Below are positions 22,311 to 34,949 of a stretch of DNA of 64,000 bases, piece after piece. The position numbers and the translations under genes are program-made. The notes under the pieces were generated by a model that saw nothing but the letters and a program-made list of their open reading frames with translations, did no database searches and was not told the DNA's origin. This DNA comes from Welwitschia mirabilis (lineage: Eukaryota; Gnetophyta; Gnetopsida; Welwitschiales): assembly GCA_051453625.1 (NCBI GenBank), contig JBOZIK010000001.1:142722561-142786560 (forward strand), in the 5' to 3' direction. The first letter of the stretch is position 1. Each line of letters starts with the position of its first letter.

Positions 22311-25300
22311 TTATGTCTAATCTTTAAACTTAATCTAGTGTAGAGCTGGTAATTTTTTTAATCCTTATAAAGTAAAAATAAAATTTAAAAAATATAAAAT
22401 TATATTCTTTTTAAAGAGATATTGATTCGGAATTAGTATGAAAAACTATGGCATGCCTTTGTGATTTAATGAGAATTTACCTATCATATTAAAAGACTAA
22501 TACATTTTGTGTATCTCCATTAAGGGATAGCTACTATTATAAATATTCTTTATATGGAAATTATAGCTACTAACTATCCTTTTTATGATAATGAAGATAG
22601 TTTTTGATATTACTTCATTAATTTATTTATGGTTTAAAACTCTTAGACATGGATTCTCATATCTTTATAGGGGTTTCATCCAAATTGGTACTCTTAATTC
22701 TTTTAAAAGTATTTTAGTTCATACATCCTACACATAATCTAGAAGCATTGACGTAAATATATTTTTTAAATAATTGATCATTAGATCTTTTTATATTTTA
22801 GATTTTATATTTTTATTTTGTGCAGTATTATAATTTTTATCCACTAACATGAAAAAAAATTATTTGGAGGTTTAATATCTTTTCTATATTTTGGACAATT
22901 TAATGTGTAACTCCTTAGAATTTGATTGTTTAGTAGCATATCCTTTTTACTTAAACCTTTGTACTAGCCTCTACACCTCTTATAATAAATGAGTAGAGAA
23001 AAAAAACTATAAAAACTCTTACAAATAGCTTATTTCTTATTACAATGATTTATGTCTTTTCAATAAGAATTTTTTAGTTACATTATTTTTATAACCAATT
23101 GATAGACTTCTTCATTTTATGCTCTTAATAGATTTTGAATTTCTTTAGAGGCTAGTATTAAATTACTCTATAAGTCCAACACTTACCCTTAATGCTCTAA
23201 ATTTAATGTTAAAAAATAATTGTATGGGTTTAAATATATAAAAATCAAGATTCCAATATGATAGAAACAAAAAAGGTACTTTATTTTTATGGATTTTTGG
23301 ATTATTTCTATAAGTTAGGATGTTAAAGAAAAGAATCATGGAAATTTAGCTTCTTATCTAGAAATCGCAATATCTTGTGAATAACTTTGTGATAACTTTT
23401 TACTTTATTTATTTATTTATTTATTCTTTCTAAATAAGTAAAGGAGATATTACAAAGCAAGTAAATGTAAGTTCCAAGTTAGATAAGAGATTCAAATGGA
23501 AACATCAAGAGAGAAAGGATGGAAGTAATATAAAATTTATATCTTATTAATATGAAAAAAAGTAAAAGAACTAAAGATATTATTATTGAGATTGCTTTTA
23601 TTTTAAAGCTTTAAAAATTTGACTAAGATCCTACAATACATAGAGGACTACTTCCACCATTGTAGAATATTGCTAGGTTTACTAAGACTAATAAGAACAA
23701 GCAATATGAATGCTATGTAAACCTAAAGAGTAACTTTCTAATGATTAAGTAGAAGAAGCTATCTAATAGGACTAAAAGATGTGATTAATGGATTCTTTGA
23801 TGTAGCACCTATAAAATGGAAGAGTCAACCATCAAGAGGAAGTCAATTATGGAGAAATGATTAACCAAAATTTTGAATTTTTAAAGAAGTGAAAACCTTT
23901 AACTGTATAAAAATAAATTGTTTCATAATTCTTCTTATAGAAAAGTATCCTAGATTCTATTCCTACACTGAAAAATTGGATTAGAATCATGTCATAACTT
24001 CTTCATAATTATAGTATCTATGTGTTTATAATTATGACAATTCCTTCAAGATTATAGATCATAGTTACTTTAAGAAGCTGAAAAAATATAAAGAGAAGTA
24101 AGCGGAGAATATAAATTTTGAGAAGCAGTTCTCTTGTTATTAAAAAGATTAAGTTTGTGCTTGGCTTGGGATTAAGTTACTCAAGAACTAAAATTATAAC
24201 ACCAAATAGCTTTACATCCTTAATTCCTTTTTCATAAGAAGATAAAATAATAAAGACATTTTTCTCTATTGGAATATTTTTTTTCCTTATCAAGTTAAAA
24301 CAACCACCAAATAGAAGTATCCTAGTAAATGATATTTTTAATAACTCAAAGTAAACTTTAAGTAATAAACCAAGATATTCAAATGGCCATAAGAAAGACA
24401 AAATAATGTAATTTTATGGGAGTAGGCTATAGAAAGTCTATAAATAATAAATTCATGGTTGAGATCTCGTACCAAGCGGAAGGATAGATTGAATTCAATT
24501 CCTTATGAGAACTTTTGAATACTAATCTTTATTACTAGCATCAACTAGCTAATAGACTATATGAAAGTTTTCTTAATGAAAAATGTTTTCCAAAGATATT
24601 TAGAATAAGTATCCTAGATAATTCTACTGAATCCTATATAATTATAATCTTTAAAGTAACAAAGAAAATTCCTTAAAATTTCCACAAGCTTATTATAAGA
24701 GAATTTAGAGGGAGCTAGACATGTGGAATAAAAAACATGAGTGGCAGAAAGGATTTAGTGACAAATACTAATATTTCTAGATAAATAAATATGTGAAGAG
24801 AGTTATTTTTGAGTCTTTTATTAAATATTATCAATAATTCATAACCTATGTGAAAGTTAAAGGTATATCAAGAATCTTAAAAACCTCAACTAGCTTACTA
24901 TTACAGTTCAAATAAGTCTAGCGATTATTAAGTGGTCTAAAGCAAAAAAAGGTAGACTTATGCCAACTTATACTAGAGCCAAAAACCTAATAATAAATCA
25001 TGAGGTACTAAAGTAAAGAAGTAATATCTAAGGGAGTGTTATGAATCAAGAAGAAAGAGTAATCACTAAATAAGCATTCTAAAACTATGCCAGAGTGATT
25101 ATAAAGAGAAAGACCATGAACAAAACCAAAAGTCATGGGAGACTTAATGAGATAACTTAGAGAATTTTTAAAAATGATAAACAAATAAGTGTCAGTAGAA
25201 CCTTAATGAGATTTAACTTCTTTTTTGAATGATACACAGATATATTTAAGGTCTTAAGATGTCTTCACAATGAACAAACATCTTTAAGATGACAGACATG

Positions 25301-26759
25301 TTCATAGAAATTACTAAAATTGATAGCACATTTATTTACTATTTTGAAGATGTATTTAAGATCTACAGATGTTGTTGATACCTATAACATATTTCCTTCA
25401 AGCTTAATAATTGATAGTAGAATTGGTGTGCATCTCTAGTCTTCTTATTTCTTAAAATGTAATTTGCATTATGTAGTTTCATAGTTTTCTCTAGTGCTTT
25501 CTCTAGCCTTCATTACATTTGCATAATTTGATTAATGATTACTCCTAGTAAGAGGCCTAATTTAGCATAATTTCTATTCAATACTTATTAAAAATAATTT
25601 AGCATAACCATCCTACATTTTCCCATAAAATATAAATAAAGGAATACCATTGAATATAAATACAAAATAACATATTTATGTGCAGATTAAAAGCATTTCC
25701 TTGAATGGGAAAAGTGATGTATAGTAATATCACCACACTTTAATATACAACAACAAAAGAAATATGCTTGCAACCTCTCAACATTATCAATAATATCTTT
25801 AAAAGCACAGCTCTCATAGGCTTATTGCTCTTGAGGTGTTTTTGTCTAATTGCATATGTTTAAATTCATAATTTCTTAGAATAGTTATCCAAATTCTGAA
25901 AAGATGATATTCTCTTAATGCATGACATTTAAATGACTCTTAATTCCTTCTAATAATACTTAAATTAGTTAATAGAACTATGTTATGAAAACTAAAAATT
26001 AATTTAATTAAGTCCATTGAGACCATTCTCATTGTGTTTTCTTACACTGCTATAGTCATTCTTTTAAATTTTAAAATAAATATTTTAATTAAATGATTAA
26101 AAATTAAGTATGTAAATAGATAAATTGAGAAACACCCTAGCTTGTTTGAAGGAAAACTATGAAGGTTAAACACGAATAATGTTGAAACATATTTTACTGC
26201 AAATGATTTTTATGGTTAATATTTTAATTCTCTAAGTTATTTACAATGTTGCTAAACTTTTTAATTTAGTAAATTACTTTCTTTAAAAGACAACCACTTC
26301 CACTAGCTAAATGAATAATTTAATTATGTAAAAGGTACATATTATATCAATAAAGTAATTTAACTAATCATGTCATTGATAATAAATGATTTATAATCAT
26401 TTTTTTCCTTTAAAATAATAATACAAAGATAACCCCATAACGAAATTTTATTTTAACTTAGATTTATTTAACAATTATTTATCCAATATCTTAAAGTGTT
26501 AAAATATAAAATAGTTAACATAATTGACATAAAGTTATTAATGATACACAATTTATAACAAGACCATAAGTAGGTTCTTGTGCTAGCACAACCAAGGATT
26601 CACAACCACTTTAAGTCTAATTTAATTTTAAACCTTTTATCTTCTAAAGGATAAGTAGCTAGATGTGAAGCGGAGAATGTAATTTTTCTTATCTTATAAT
26701 TTTTTCTGTTACTACATAACTATATCTACTTTTTATTATCCTATAAATAATAAGTTTAA
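22311..26759. other. Unassigned AT-rich DNA
   Basis: No domain, LTR pair, RNA gene or host exon could be recognised on either strand over about 4.4 kb. There is a short (tatt)n run near 23405. The minus-strand open frame at 24177-24401 is hydrophobic by composition and has no recognised family. It is probably old retroelement debris beyond reading by eye. Confidence 0.3.
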
Positions 26760-27429
26760 ATGGGTATCAGGGTATTTCATTAGATTCAAAATGTATAGTC
26801 TGATTCTTGGAAGGAAATGAGGCTTAAAAGATTTTATTTAGACATTATTTAACTAATGGCAATATGTGTTCCAATCATTTATGGCAAGGTACTCATTGGA
26901 GTAATGTGATCTTTCTTTCTGGTAATTTCAAAGGTAAAGGATCCTAGGCTTTCTAGCAAATATTCAAGTTTTAGCATAAGATGAAAAGCTATCTTCTCTA
27001 GTAAATAAAAAATTTAAGTCATAATGAGCTAGTTACTCATTCTCCTTCATGGTTACCAAGCTTCAAAATTACAGATAATCCTTTGGCTTATCAATTTCTA
27101 ATCAGATATTAAAGATTGACTAAGGTAGGGCTTCTACATCTAAATCAATTTTTAGTTTAGCAAGATAATAAAATTAGAATCAATTAGCCTCAACTTAAAT
27201 CCAAATGAAAAGTTCAAAAGTTAGATCTTCCCAATATTTAAGCATATAAAAAACATGGCTTCTAGAATTGAGTGGAACCATAATAATAACTAGTAAGATG
27301 ACTGGTTCTTGCTTGATGGTAATTATATTACAAATATATTTATATCTAAAGTTCACACATGATTTTAAGACTTTAATAGTCTAATAAAAAAGCTCAAATC
27401 CAATTGGCATCTTGACTAGATGGAAGATA

Positions 27430-27650
27430 AATGGAAAGAATTTTCTAAAAAGTTTGGAATATTAAAGTCCATTCTAAAACTAAAGTCTTATTCTAGTGTC
27501 TTATTCATTAAGGTCTTTCTATTGATGATCATATTTAACTTCTATGAGTTATTCATCCTTTATGGCCTATATGTCAAGGTCTAGAAACCTTCCAATATAT
27601 TTTTTGAAATTGTCATATGGCTTGATAGGTTTGGGATTTGATTATAGATA
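27430..27650 (+). pseudogene. LINE N1 zf-RVT domain
   Basis: The zf-RVT domain sits C-terminal of the reverse transcriptase in plant L1-type ORF2 and is thought to bind nucleic acid. The family pattern is W-K-x-K-V-P-x-K-x-K-x-F-x-W, then a C-P-x-C pair, then H-x-x-x-x-C. Here the second cysteine of the pair is kept (P-I-C), as is the N-C-H-M-A...V-W segment, with stop codons at tryptophan and arginine positions, consistent with C-to-T/G-to-A decay. Confidence 0.65.
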
Positions 27651-27890
27651 TTGGTGAATTAAGCTATCTTTTTTAGTATCCTAATTTCATTTTACTTCAA
27701 GACACTCCAGATACCTTCTCTAAGCATGGTCGAACATCCTTATCCTCGAATGCATATAATTATTTGGAAAACTCAGTATAATGCTTAATTTACTAAGGAT
27801 CCCTTTTAAGACTCCTCCCTAGACACCAAATTCTCTATCTTAGAAATAGTTCTCCTTCATTATAAATCTTCTAGTCTTTATAAAGATTAT

Positions 27891-28268
27891 NNNNNNNNNN
27901 NNNNNNNNNNNNNNNNNNNNNNNNNNNNNNNNNNNNNNNNNNNNNNNNNNNNNNNNNNNNNNNNNNNNNNNNNNNNNNNNNNNNNNNNNNNNNNNNNNNN
28001 NNNNNNNNNNNNNNNNNNNNNNNNNNNNNNNNNNNNNNNNNNNNNNNNNNNNNNNNNNNNNNNNNNNNNNNNNNNNNNNNNNNNNNNNNNNNNNNNNNNN
28101 NNNNNNNNNNNNNNNNNNNNNNNNNNNNNNNNNNNNNNNNNNNNNNNNNNNNNNNNNNNNNNNNNNNNNNNNNNNNNNNNNNNNNNNNNNNNNNNNNNNN
28201 NNNNNNNNNNNNNNNNNNNNNNNNNNNNNNNNNNNNNNNNNNNNNNNNNNNNNNNNNNNNNNNNNNNN
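27891..28268. other. Assembly gap, 378 N, flanks duplicated
   Basis: The 119 bases at 27772-27890 recur at 28269-28387 with two mismatches. Confidence 0.9.
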
Positions 28269-28560
28269 CTCAGTATAATGCTTAATTTACTAAGGATCCA
28301 TTTTAAGACTCCTCCCTAGACACCAAATTCTCTATCTTAGCAATAGTTCTCCTTCATTATAAATCTTCTAGTCTTTATAAAGATTATAAATTTCTAAAGA
28401 AGCAATATAATACAATCACTTAAAAAGGCTTGATGCCTTTTAGATCTCACTAATCAATTATACCTATGTTTTAGTAACTATCTCAGAGGTATGATTACTT
28501 TCTATACTTCTTTGGGCTCTGTTAAGATGTAATCTTTTATGTTTAGTTATTCTTCATATG

Positions 28561-29269
28561 TTTGAACTATTTTTTAACCTAACTATTTCATTTCTCTTAT
28601 TTTACAATTTAAGATGATTAAGAATATGGGAAAGGTTATATGATTGAATTTTCAAATATGGGTTTTCTTGTAAAGGCTTATGCTTTGATTGCAAAATAAT
28701 TTGGATTGAATAGATTCAAAGAGGCAACAAAAGCTGCTTTTGTGTCCAACAAAAGTGCAAATGATGTTGAATAACTATTCTTTCTATTAAGACAATTCAA
28801 AGAGCTAAAGAAGCAGTCACATCTACACAGCAGTCTACAAAGTAAGAGAAAGAAGGAAGACCAGCTGACATTCCATGGAAATGAAAGCTCACCCTAGAAA
28901 ATGAGATTCTAGCGAGAAGACTTTAGAGATGGAAAATATGAGGAAGAAAAAGAAGAGGCACCAAAATGAACATATCTATGTTAGTCTTTACTACAGAAGG
29001 TTAAAAAAAGAAGAGGCATCAAAATTAAAATGAGATTTATTAGAATTTTTATTATTGCACTCACATATTTGACTTTGCCCCAATTGAAATTGGGACTTGG
29101 AATGAAGAATGTGCAAGCATATAATGTAGAACAATCTAACAAACATGTAAAGTCATTTTGAAACAAAAGAGGTCAATTTCCTTTAAGAAAATTTCCACTA
29201 CAACCACTCAAATAGAAATAACTCCATCCTCCAAAAAGTACGCCAAAACTGAAATATGTAAAAAGTAGG
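28561..29269. other. Unassigned DNA between LINE N1 and R4
   Basis: Less AT-rich than the surroundings, with purine-rich stretches (28840-28970) and an imperfect repeat of aagaagaggca(c/t)caaaa (28950 and 29010). No recognised domain. It may include the LINE 3' tail. R4 is inserted at its right end. Confidence 0.3.
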
Positions 29270-29559
29270 TATTATGAACTTGATTGTAACTATGCAAAAT
29301 GTAACATAAGAATTAAAAGTAGGGTGACCACTTCAAGGGGGTCAAGCCTTCATGTAATCACTTCAAGGGTGATTACCCTCCAATAATTACTTCAAGGATG
29401 ATTAGCCTTCAAATATAAGAATTAAAGTCTTTATTCAATGATGCTAAAGCATTGTAATACCCACTTATTTATAGGACACAAGTCCTCTACAATAAAGTTA
29501 CTAATCATTGTGGGATTTTAGGGAAATAACAGAAAATAATAAATTATGGAGTCATATCA
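29270..29559 (-). mobile_element. R4 3' LTR (290 bp)
   Basis: Similar along its full length to 31347-31636, including the internal runs 'gtaatcacttcaag/tttaag' and 'aattacttcaagg/tttgagg' (three spaced copies of an (att)acttcaagg-like word in each LTR). Ends with ...CATATCA; the expected terminal TG at its low-coordinate end has mutated to TA. Confidence 0.85.
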
Positions 29560-29572
29560 TTTCATCCCCCTT
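29560..29572 (-). other. Polypurine tract of R4
   Basis: The minus strand reads GAAGGGGGATGAA directly before the 3' LTR. The adjacent 'ACCTTGAGGACAAGGT' (minus, about 29580-29596) is the wording found at the 3' end of pol in many plant gypsy elements. Confidence 0.7.
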
Positions 29573-30002
29573 CAAAAAAACCTTGTCCTCAAGGTTGAAA
29601 TCTTGAAAATCCGTTTTTAAGGTTGTAAAAATATTTTCATGTGCTTTTAATTCCAACCCTGTTAGAGGCCTAAGGCCATTTGCATCTTAATCACACAAAT
29701 TGAAGACTATTTAAAGGCGGGGATTAAATCCTTGACCAAAAAATACATTTAAATCTATAGTATTCTTTATAATAGTTCTATTCCATCCATTTTATGAGTG
29801 CTCTTTATCAGTTGTCCTGAATGGTGTGGTCCTTATGATATCCTTTATAATTCTTTCTTGAGCATCTATAGTTGAATCTAGAAGATTAAGACCACATCCT
29901 ACTGTGTCCTATCCACTTTTATTTTTACAAGGATTTACTATTTCAAGATCCTTATTAGTCTTAAACTTCTTCATCTCGAATCTTTAGTTTAGCTCTTCTG
30001 AA

Positions 30003-30102
30003 NNNNNNNNNNNNNNNNNNNNNNNNNNNNNNNNNNNNNNNNNNNNNNNNNNNNNNNNNNNNNNNNNNNNNNNNNNNNNNNNNNNNNNNNNNNNNNNNNN
30101 NN
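30003..30102. other. Assembly gap, 100 N, flanks duplicated
   Basis: 75 bases (29928-30002) recur at 30103-30177 with a few mismatches. Confidence 0.9.
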
Positions 30103-30699
30103 CAAGGATTTACTATTTCAAGATCCTTATTAGTCTTAAACTTCTTCATCTCAAATCTTTAGTTTATGTCTTCTGAAATTGTAATTATTGAACATCTTAC
30201 TTCTACAAATCTAGATCTTGAATGTCTTTCTTTTGTGAGTTAAAATATTTAGCATCTTTAGGTGAATTTAATTCTTTATCCTCCCTCTTGGATGATTCAT
30301 AACCCTTATCCTATGCATCAATACTTTCTTTAGTGTGATCATTACCCCTCTTCATAAGATCTCTATCTTTGAATTGAATGGCTTCATCTTTGATTTCCTC
30401 CAATACAAAACTACGAGATTACTTATGCCTTAACTCCAAAGTCTTATATTCAACTTCTTCCTTGCTCTTTTATATGTTAGTCTTTTTCTCTAATTATTGA
30501 GCTTGGTCATAATCCATAAAGGATGTCTGATCATAATTCATAGAGGATGCCTTATTTTGTTTTTGTATGACAAGTAACTGTTCTTCTTAAGCCTTGCTAA
30601 TCCAATGGCTTAAGTCGTAGTCTTGGGCTAGAACATTTAGACTTCACATTTTAATTCATGTTTTAGCCCATTTACAAAAAATCTCATTAAAAAATCATC

Positions 30700-30799
30700 N
30701 NNNNNNNNNNNNNNNNNNNNNNNNNNNNNNNNNNNNNNNNNNNNNNNNNNNNNNNNNNNNNNNNNNNNNNNNNNNNNNNNNNNNNNNNNNNNNNNNNNN
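30700..30799. other. Assembly gap, 100 N, flanks duplicated
   Basis: 64 bases (30636-30699) recur at 30800-30863 almost unchanged. Confidence 0.9.
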
Positions 30800-31037
30800 T
30801 TTAGACTTCATATTTTAATTCATGTTTTAGCCCATTTACAAAAAATCTCATTAAAAAATCATCAGTTAGTCCTAATGTCCAATTAGCTAGTTGTTCAAAG
30901 TGAGACTAATAGTCATGGATAGTGGAGGTTTGTTGTAAGTTAGAAATTTCTCTAGACTGGGATGTCGAATAGCCCATTTGAAGACACTATTCAGCAATCA
31001 TTGATTTCAAGTCCTCAATGGTGGTATTGATCAATGA

Positions 31038-31137
31038 NNNNNNNNNNNNNNNNNNNNNNNNNNNNNNNNNNNNNNNNNNNNNNNNNNNNNNNNNNNNNNN
31101 NNNNNNNNNNNNNNNNNNNNNNNNNNNNNNNNNNNNN
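31038..31137. other. Assembly gap, 100 N, flanks duplicated
   Basis: 101 bases (30937-31037) recur at 31138-31238 with three or so mismatches. Confidence 0.9.
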
Positions 31138-31331
31138 AAGTTAGAAATTTCTCTAGATTGGGATGTCGAATAGCCCATTTGAAGACACTATTCAACAATC
31201 ACTGATTTCAAGTCCTCAATGGTGGTATTGATCAATGACATCATTTTTTGAATTTTTCATTCATGTCCTTCTAATATAGCCTTCAATTCATCATTCATCT
31301 TTGCCTTCTATGTGCATGTTAACAGAGTCAT

Positions 31332-31345
31332 GGCTCTAATACCAA
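31332..31345 (-). other. Primer-binding site of R4, tRNA-iMet type
   Basis: The minus strand reads TTGGTATTAGAGCC, one C-to-T change from TTGGTATCAGAGCC. It lies one base from the 5' LTR. It is the best preserved primer site in the window. Confidence 0.85.
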
Positions 31346-31346
31346 T

Positions 31347-31636
31347 TGTTACAAACCTGGTTATAACTATGTAAAATGTAACATAAGAATTGAAAGAAGG
31401 GTGACTACTTCGAGGGGATGAAGCCTCCATGTAATCACTTTAAGGATGATTAACCTACAATAATTACTTTGAGGATGATTAGCCTCCAAATATAAAAATT
31501 AAAGTCTTTATGCAATGATGCCAAAGCATTATAATACTCACTTATTTATAGGACACAGGTCCTCTACAACAAAGTTTCTAATCAATGTGGGATTTTAGGG
31601 TAATAACATAAAATAATAAATTATGGGATCATATCA
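31347..31636 (-). mobile_element. R4 5' LTR (290 bp)
   Basis: On the plus strand it begins TGTTACAAACC and ends CATATCA (TG...CA). Same length as its partner at 29270-29559, with no large indel; differences are mainly transitions. Confidence 0.85.
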
Positions 31637-31641
31637 ATAGG

Positions 31642-34611
31642 TTAGGATTTGAAAAATGTACATGAACTTGTAGAAATCTAAACAGACTAATGTTCTTGAA
31701 TTTTCTAATTTCTGCTATCCTCTAAAATCTAAACAGACTGATCTATTTTGGGTGTTGATATTGATAATCATATGTTAAAATTATTTTTTATATCATATAA
31801 TTCCATATCATTTTCTATAAGAAAATTAATTATTTCATTAATTGTGTTGCTAATTTTAGGTATCTTTGGTCAAAAGCATTCACACCTAATAACTACCATT
31901 GAAATCTACTCCTTGCTCTTTCTTTATCTTTTGGTGCTATATTTCTCTTCCATTTTCTTTGTTTGATTTGATTCACTTCATTCATTTCTTTTTCCAAACA
32001 TGATTATTTTTAATGAAATAAATTTTCCCCTAATATGCAAAAGTTTAGTTATAAAATAAGCCCAAGACATGTTACACATTCTTTCTTCTATTTTTTATAG
32101 AAAAGCAATTATGTACAAGAAAATACTAAACTACTTTTATAATGTTGCTTTCGTGATAATGAATTACTTTCCTTACTTATTTTACTAATTAATTTCATAC
32201 TAACAAAAGATGTTTAGATGGAATTTTGTCAAAACTAAAGAAAAAGATCTAAAAGTATGAAAAGAAATCCATAAGAAAAAGTATGATCTATTTCATAGAG
32301 CTTGATTATCTTGTTGGGGGTATAGGCATTTCCAAGATTATCTTGCTTAGGATGTGATTTGGGAAATTCAAATTTAATGCTAAATTAAGTTCTTTGACTA
32401 AGCTTTTCAACCATTATGTAGTATTTCATACTTCCATATCTAGCATTTTGTCATAGACTTATTTCATTTTTGATGAAATATTTGTACTAATGCCTTTTTC
32501 TAGAGGGATAAGATTAAAGAGATAAAAAAAATACTTAAGATAAATGAATCTCTATTTCACAAGGTAAAATGAAACCATAGAACCAAGGAATAATGGATCT
32601 TTAGTAGTGAAAAGAAAGAATTTAACATTGTTTTCATTCATAACTTTAAACAAGAAGAAAACATACATGACTTGGATCTGGCAATGGATTAAGCAAAAAA
32701 ATATCATATACATTGATAGGTGAATGGCACATAATATTAGTTAGCTCAATCAGCTTAAATTTTATGACATGACAATGAAACATAATTTACATTTCAAGGA
32801 TCTAATAATAAAAGATCATCTCAATCATAGGAAACTTGGTCATATGTAAAGAGATTACTTTGTCAAGTGAATAAAGACATCTTAGTTTTATACTTACCTT
32901 AGTACATATAATTAGTATAGCACAAACCTCTAAATTAAGGCAATTAAATCATGATTAAATAGCTCTCTAAGCTTAATGGGTTAGTCTCTTTGACTTTGTA
33001 CCTCTAAGTCAAAGTAATTCCTTTTCTAGTTTTGAAAAATTTGACTCATGTGAGTGACTCAAGTGTCAAGTGTGTTAAAACTTTTGTGACTTTTTACATG
33101 TAACAAAGTGTTAAATTTTTTTGTTTTAAATTTTTTAAACTTTTTTTTTACAAAGAAAGTACCATGATTTATGAAAGGATAAATATATGATTGTGAATTA
33201 GACTTTTAACAATTCTTTTCACATGTTACATTTTGAAGTTAAAGCTATTTCTTTTTGATGTTATGTTTATTATTAAACCCACATATTTAAAAATATTTTT
33301 ATTATAAAAGATTGTTGTTAAATAAAATTATCTGAGTGTTAAGAATGGATTCATGAAGGTGTTTTGAGCGTTAACTATTACTTATAAGAAATAGGTTTGC
33401 AGTATCTAGAAAGTCATACCTAATACTTAGTTAATCTTCTTATGAGTTTTTATTTGGGGGTTAAGTTCTTTTACATAGAATTTAGATGAAGAAATGATTC
33501 CCGTAGTTGAGAAGTAAAGCTTAGACCCCTTTTTGGATTTCCTATAACCTTGTTTTCTATATTATTTTCTACTACACATTTCTTTTAGCATTTAAGGTTT
33601 CATCATGTATATGTGTGTTTGTCATTTTTTGATGCACTTGTTTTTCTGTTGTAAATTTTTAAAATCACATTATATAGACTACTCTAAATAATTAATTATG
33701 TAATTAACTTTTTTTGTATTTGAAATTGATATATATGTCTTATATGTTTTATTATTAATATGATGATGTGTTAAATGGTTGACTTTATGATTTCCTTTAA
33801 AAAAGAAAAAATAAGAATTTAAAAAAATAATATTACACTTGCTTTTTTATATGATTTATAAATACGATTATTTAATAATAATTTGAGTTCATTTTCTTAT
33901 TCTTAAAACATTTTAATATTAGATACACTTAAGAACATATTATATTCATAAGACATTAAGATTATGTTCTCCTTCTTTCTTTTCTATTTGACATTCCTCC
34001 ACTAAAAATCCTTAACTCTTTTAGTTAAACAAGTTAAAATCAAGTGAAGCAAAAATTCCATGGATCACTCATGCTTAGTGAGTTAAATTTTTATTTTCTT
34101 AGTAAGTCTTAAGTTATGAGTCATGCTATCTTACATATGACATTGCAAATTTTTACTTAAGAAAGAAAATTAATAATACATTTTTCAAATGTATCATTAG
34201 ATCTGAGTTCAATGTTTTAATAGAAGAAATAAATCTTAAATCTTGATGTACTATTTTATGTATTGTGTATTGGATATCATTTTATGTATTTCATGTTGTA
34301 TTTTTTTCCTGATGGAGTATAAATTTATTTATTTATTTATTTGTTTAAAATTCAATTTATGAAAAATTATACTACACTTACCAAGCTCACTTGTCTACTT
34401 GACTAAATGAAAAATGAAGTGTGGTTCTTATATTTTTATAGGCTATGCATTAACCATTTAAATATATTTTCATATAAGCATATTTGTAAGTTAAATGTTG
34501 CAATGATAACTAAGATTATTGCTTAACAAATGTAATTAAATGTTATATTTTAATACTCTTAGTTTTGTTAAATTTATAAAAAGACATGTTTATATGATAC
34601 ACTAAGTTAAG
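31642..34611. other. Unassigned AT-rich DNA
   Basis: About 3 kb with no recognised domain, LTR pair or RNA gene. A 72-codon frame at 31748-31966 is hydrophobic because of T-richness, without a family match I can name. A (tttatta)-type run lies near 34326. This is the DNA into which R5 was inserted on its left side. Confidence 0.3.
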
Positions 34612-34910
34612 TGAAGGAACTTTGGCTCATTCAATCACACATTTTTACTGATTCTTATTTGGTTGTAATAAAGCATATTCTAGACTTGATAGAATTGAAG
34701 CTCCTAGAATAAGTTTCCTTAAAATAGTATTGTCTAAATTATTTCCACATTTTTCTCATCTAATTTCTCAATAATTATCTATATTATTATTAGTCTCATC
34801 TCATGTATTTATGACATAATCTTCTTAATTATATAAAATAATGTAATTATGGGATATTATATCCTTGTTATCTCTATTCTAAGAACCACTTTTTGGGCTC
34901 AATTCCAATA
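34612..34910 (+). mobile_element. R5 5' LTR (299 bp)
   Basis: Begins TGAAGGAACTTTGGCTCA and ends CAATTCCAATA (expected ...CAACA). Similar over its full length to 50890-51186, for example cttatttggttgtaataaag and ctaagaaccactttttg in both. Confidence 0.85.
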
Positions 34911-34912
34911 TT

Positions 34913-34924
34913 TGGTATTAAAGA
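34913..34924 (+). other. Primer-binding site of R5, tRNA-iMet type, decayed
   Basis: TGGTATTAAAGA against TGGTATCAGAGC, two bases downstream of the LTR end. Confidence 0.75.
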
Positions 34925-34949
34925 TTTAGGTAAAGATTCTTGACAAACT

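Larger units (their letters stand above)
26760..28560 (+). mobile_element. N1: 3' portion of an L1-type LINE, decayed (contains a 378-N gap)
   Basis: The plus strand carries the C-terminal part of LINE ORF2. 27270-27420 fits the linker before zf-RVT (D-D-W-F-L-L-D-G-N-Y, then L-I-K-K-L-K-S-N-W). 27430-27650 fits zf-RVT: W-N-I-K-V-H-S-K-T-K-V-L, then G-L-S-I-D-D, P-L-W-P-I-C-Q-G-L-E-T, and N-C-H-M-A...V-W-D-L. 27735-27790 fits the following 'I-W-K-x-x-N' segment. Endonuclease and RT core would lie to the left and are not readable. The 3' end is not sharply defined. Confidence 0.65.
30180..31330 (-). pseudogene. R4 gag remnant (Ty3/gypsy retrotransposon gag), two N gaps inside
   Basis: From the primer side on the minus strand, a charged N-terminal stretch with N-D-E-L-K-A-I-L-E and I-E-D-L-K-S (31240-31290, possible coiled coil) is followed near 30840-30930 by I-H-D-Y...H-F-E-Q-L-A-N...F-V-N-G-L-K. 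The latter fits the Retrotrans_gag family pattern 'S-V-x-E-Y-x-x-x-F-E-x-L-S-x...F-I-x-G-L-K-x-E-I'. Next comes A-I-G-L-A-R-L near 30590, also a family word. There is no zinc knuckle and no pol. Frameshifts and stops are moderate, fewer than in R2 and R3, so R4 may be younger. Confidence 0.7.
29270..31636 (-). mobile_element. R4: short LTR element with gag only (LARD-like or internally deleted gypsy)
   Basis: Two direct repeats of 290 bp each (29270-29559 and 31347-31636) flank about 1.8 kb. Left of the element is gtagg (29265-29269) and right of it atagg (31637-31641): a 5-bp target duplication with one G/A difference. On the minus strand a primer site follows the 5' LTR (31332-31345), gag homology comes next, and a purine tract precedes the 3' LTR (29560-29572). 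No protease, RT or integrase is present, so any past movement needed enzymes from another element. Three 100-N gaps with repeated flanks lie inside, so the true length is about 1.8-1.9 kb. Confidence 0.85.

Noticed and set aside
31748-31966. 72-codon hydrophobic frame that could be a small membrane protein
   Set aside because: T-rich DNA gives hydrophobic frames by chance in this window; no promoter, intron or family evidence.
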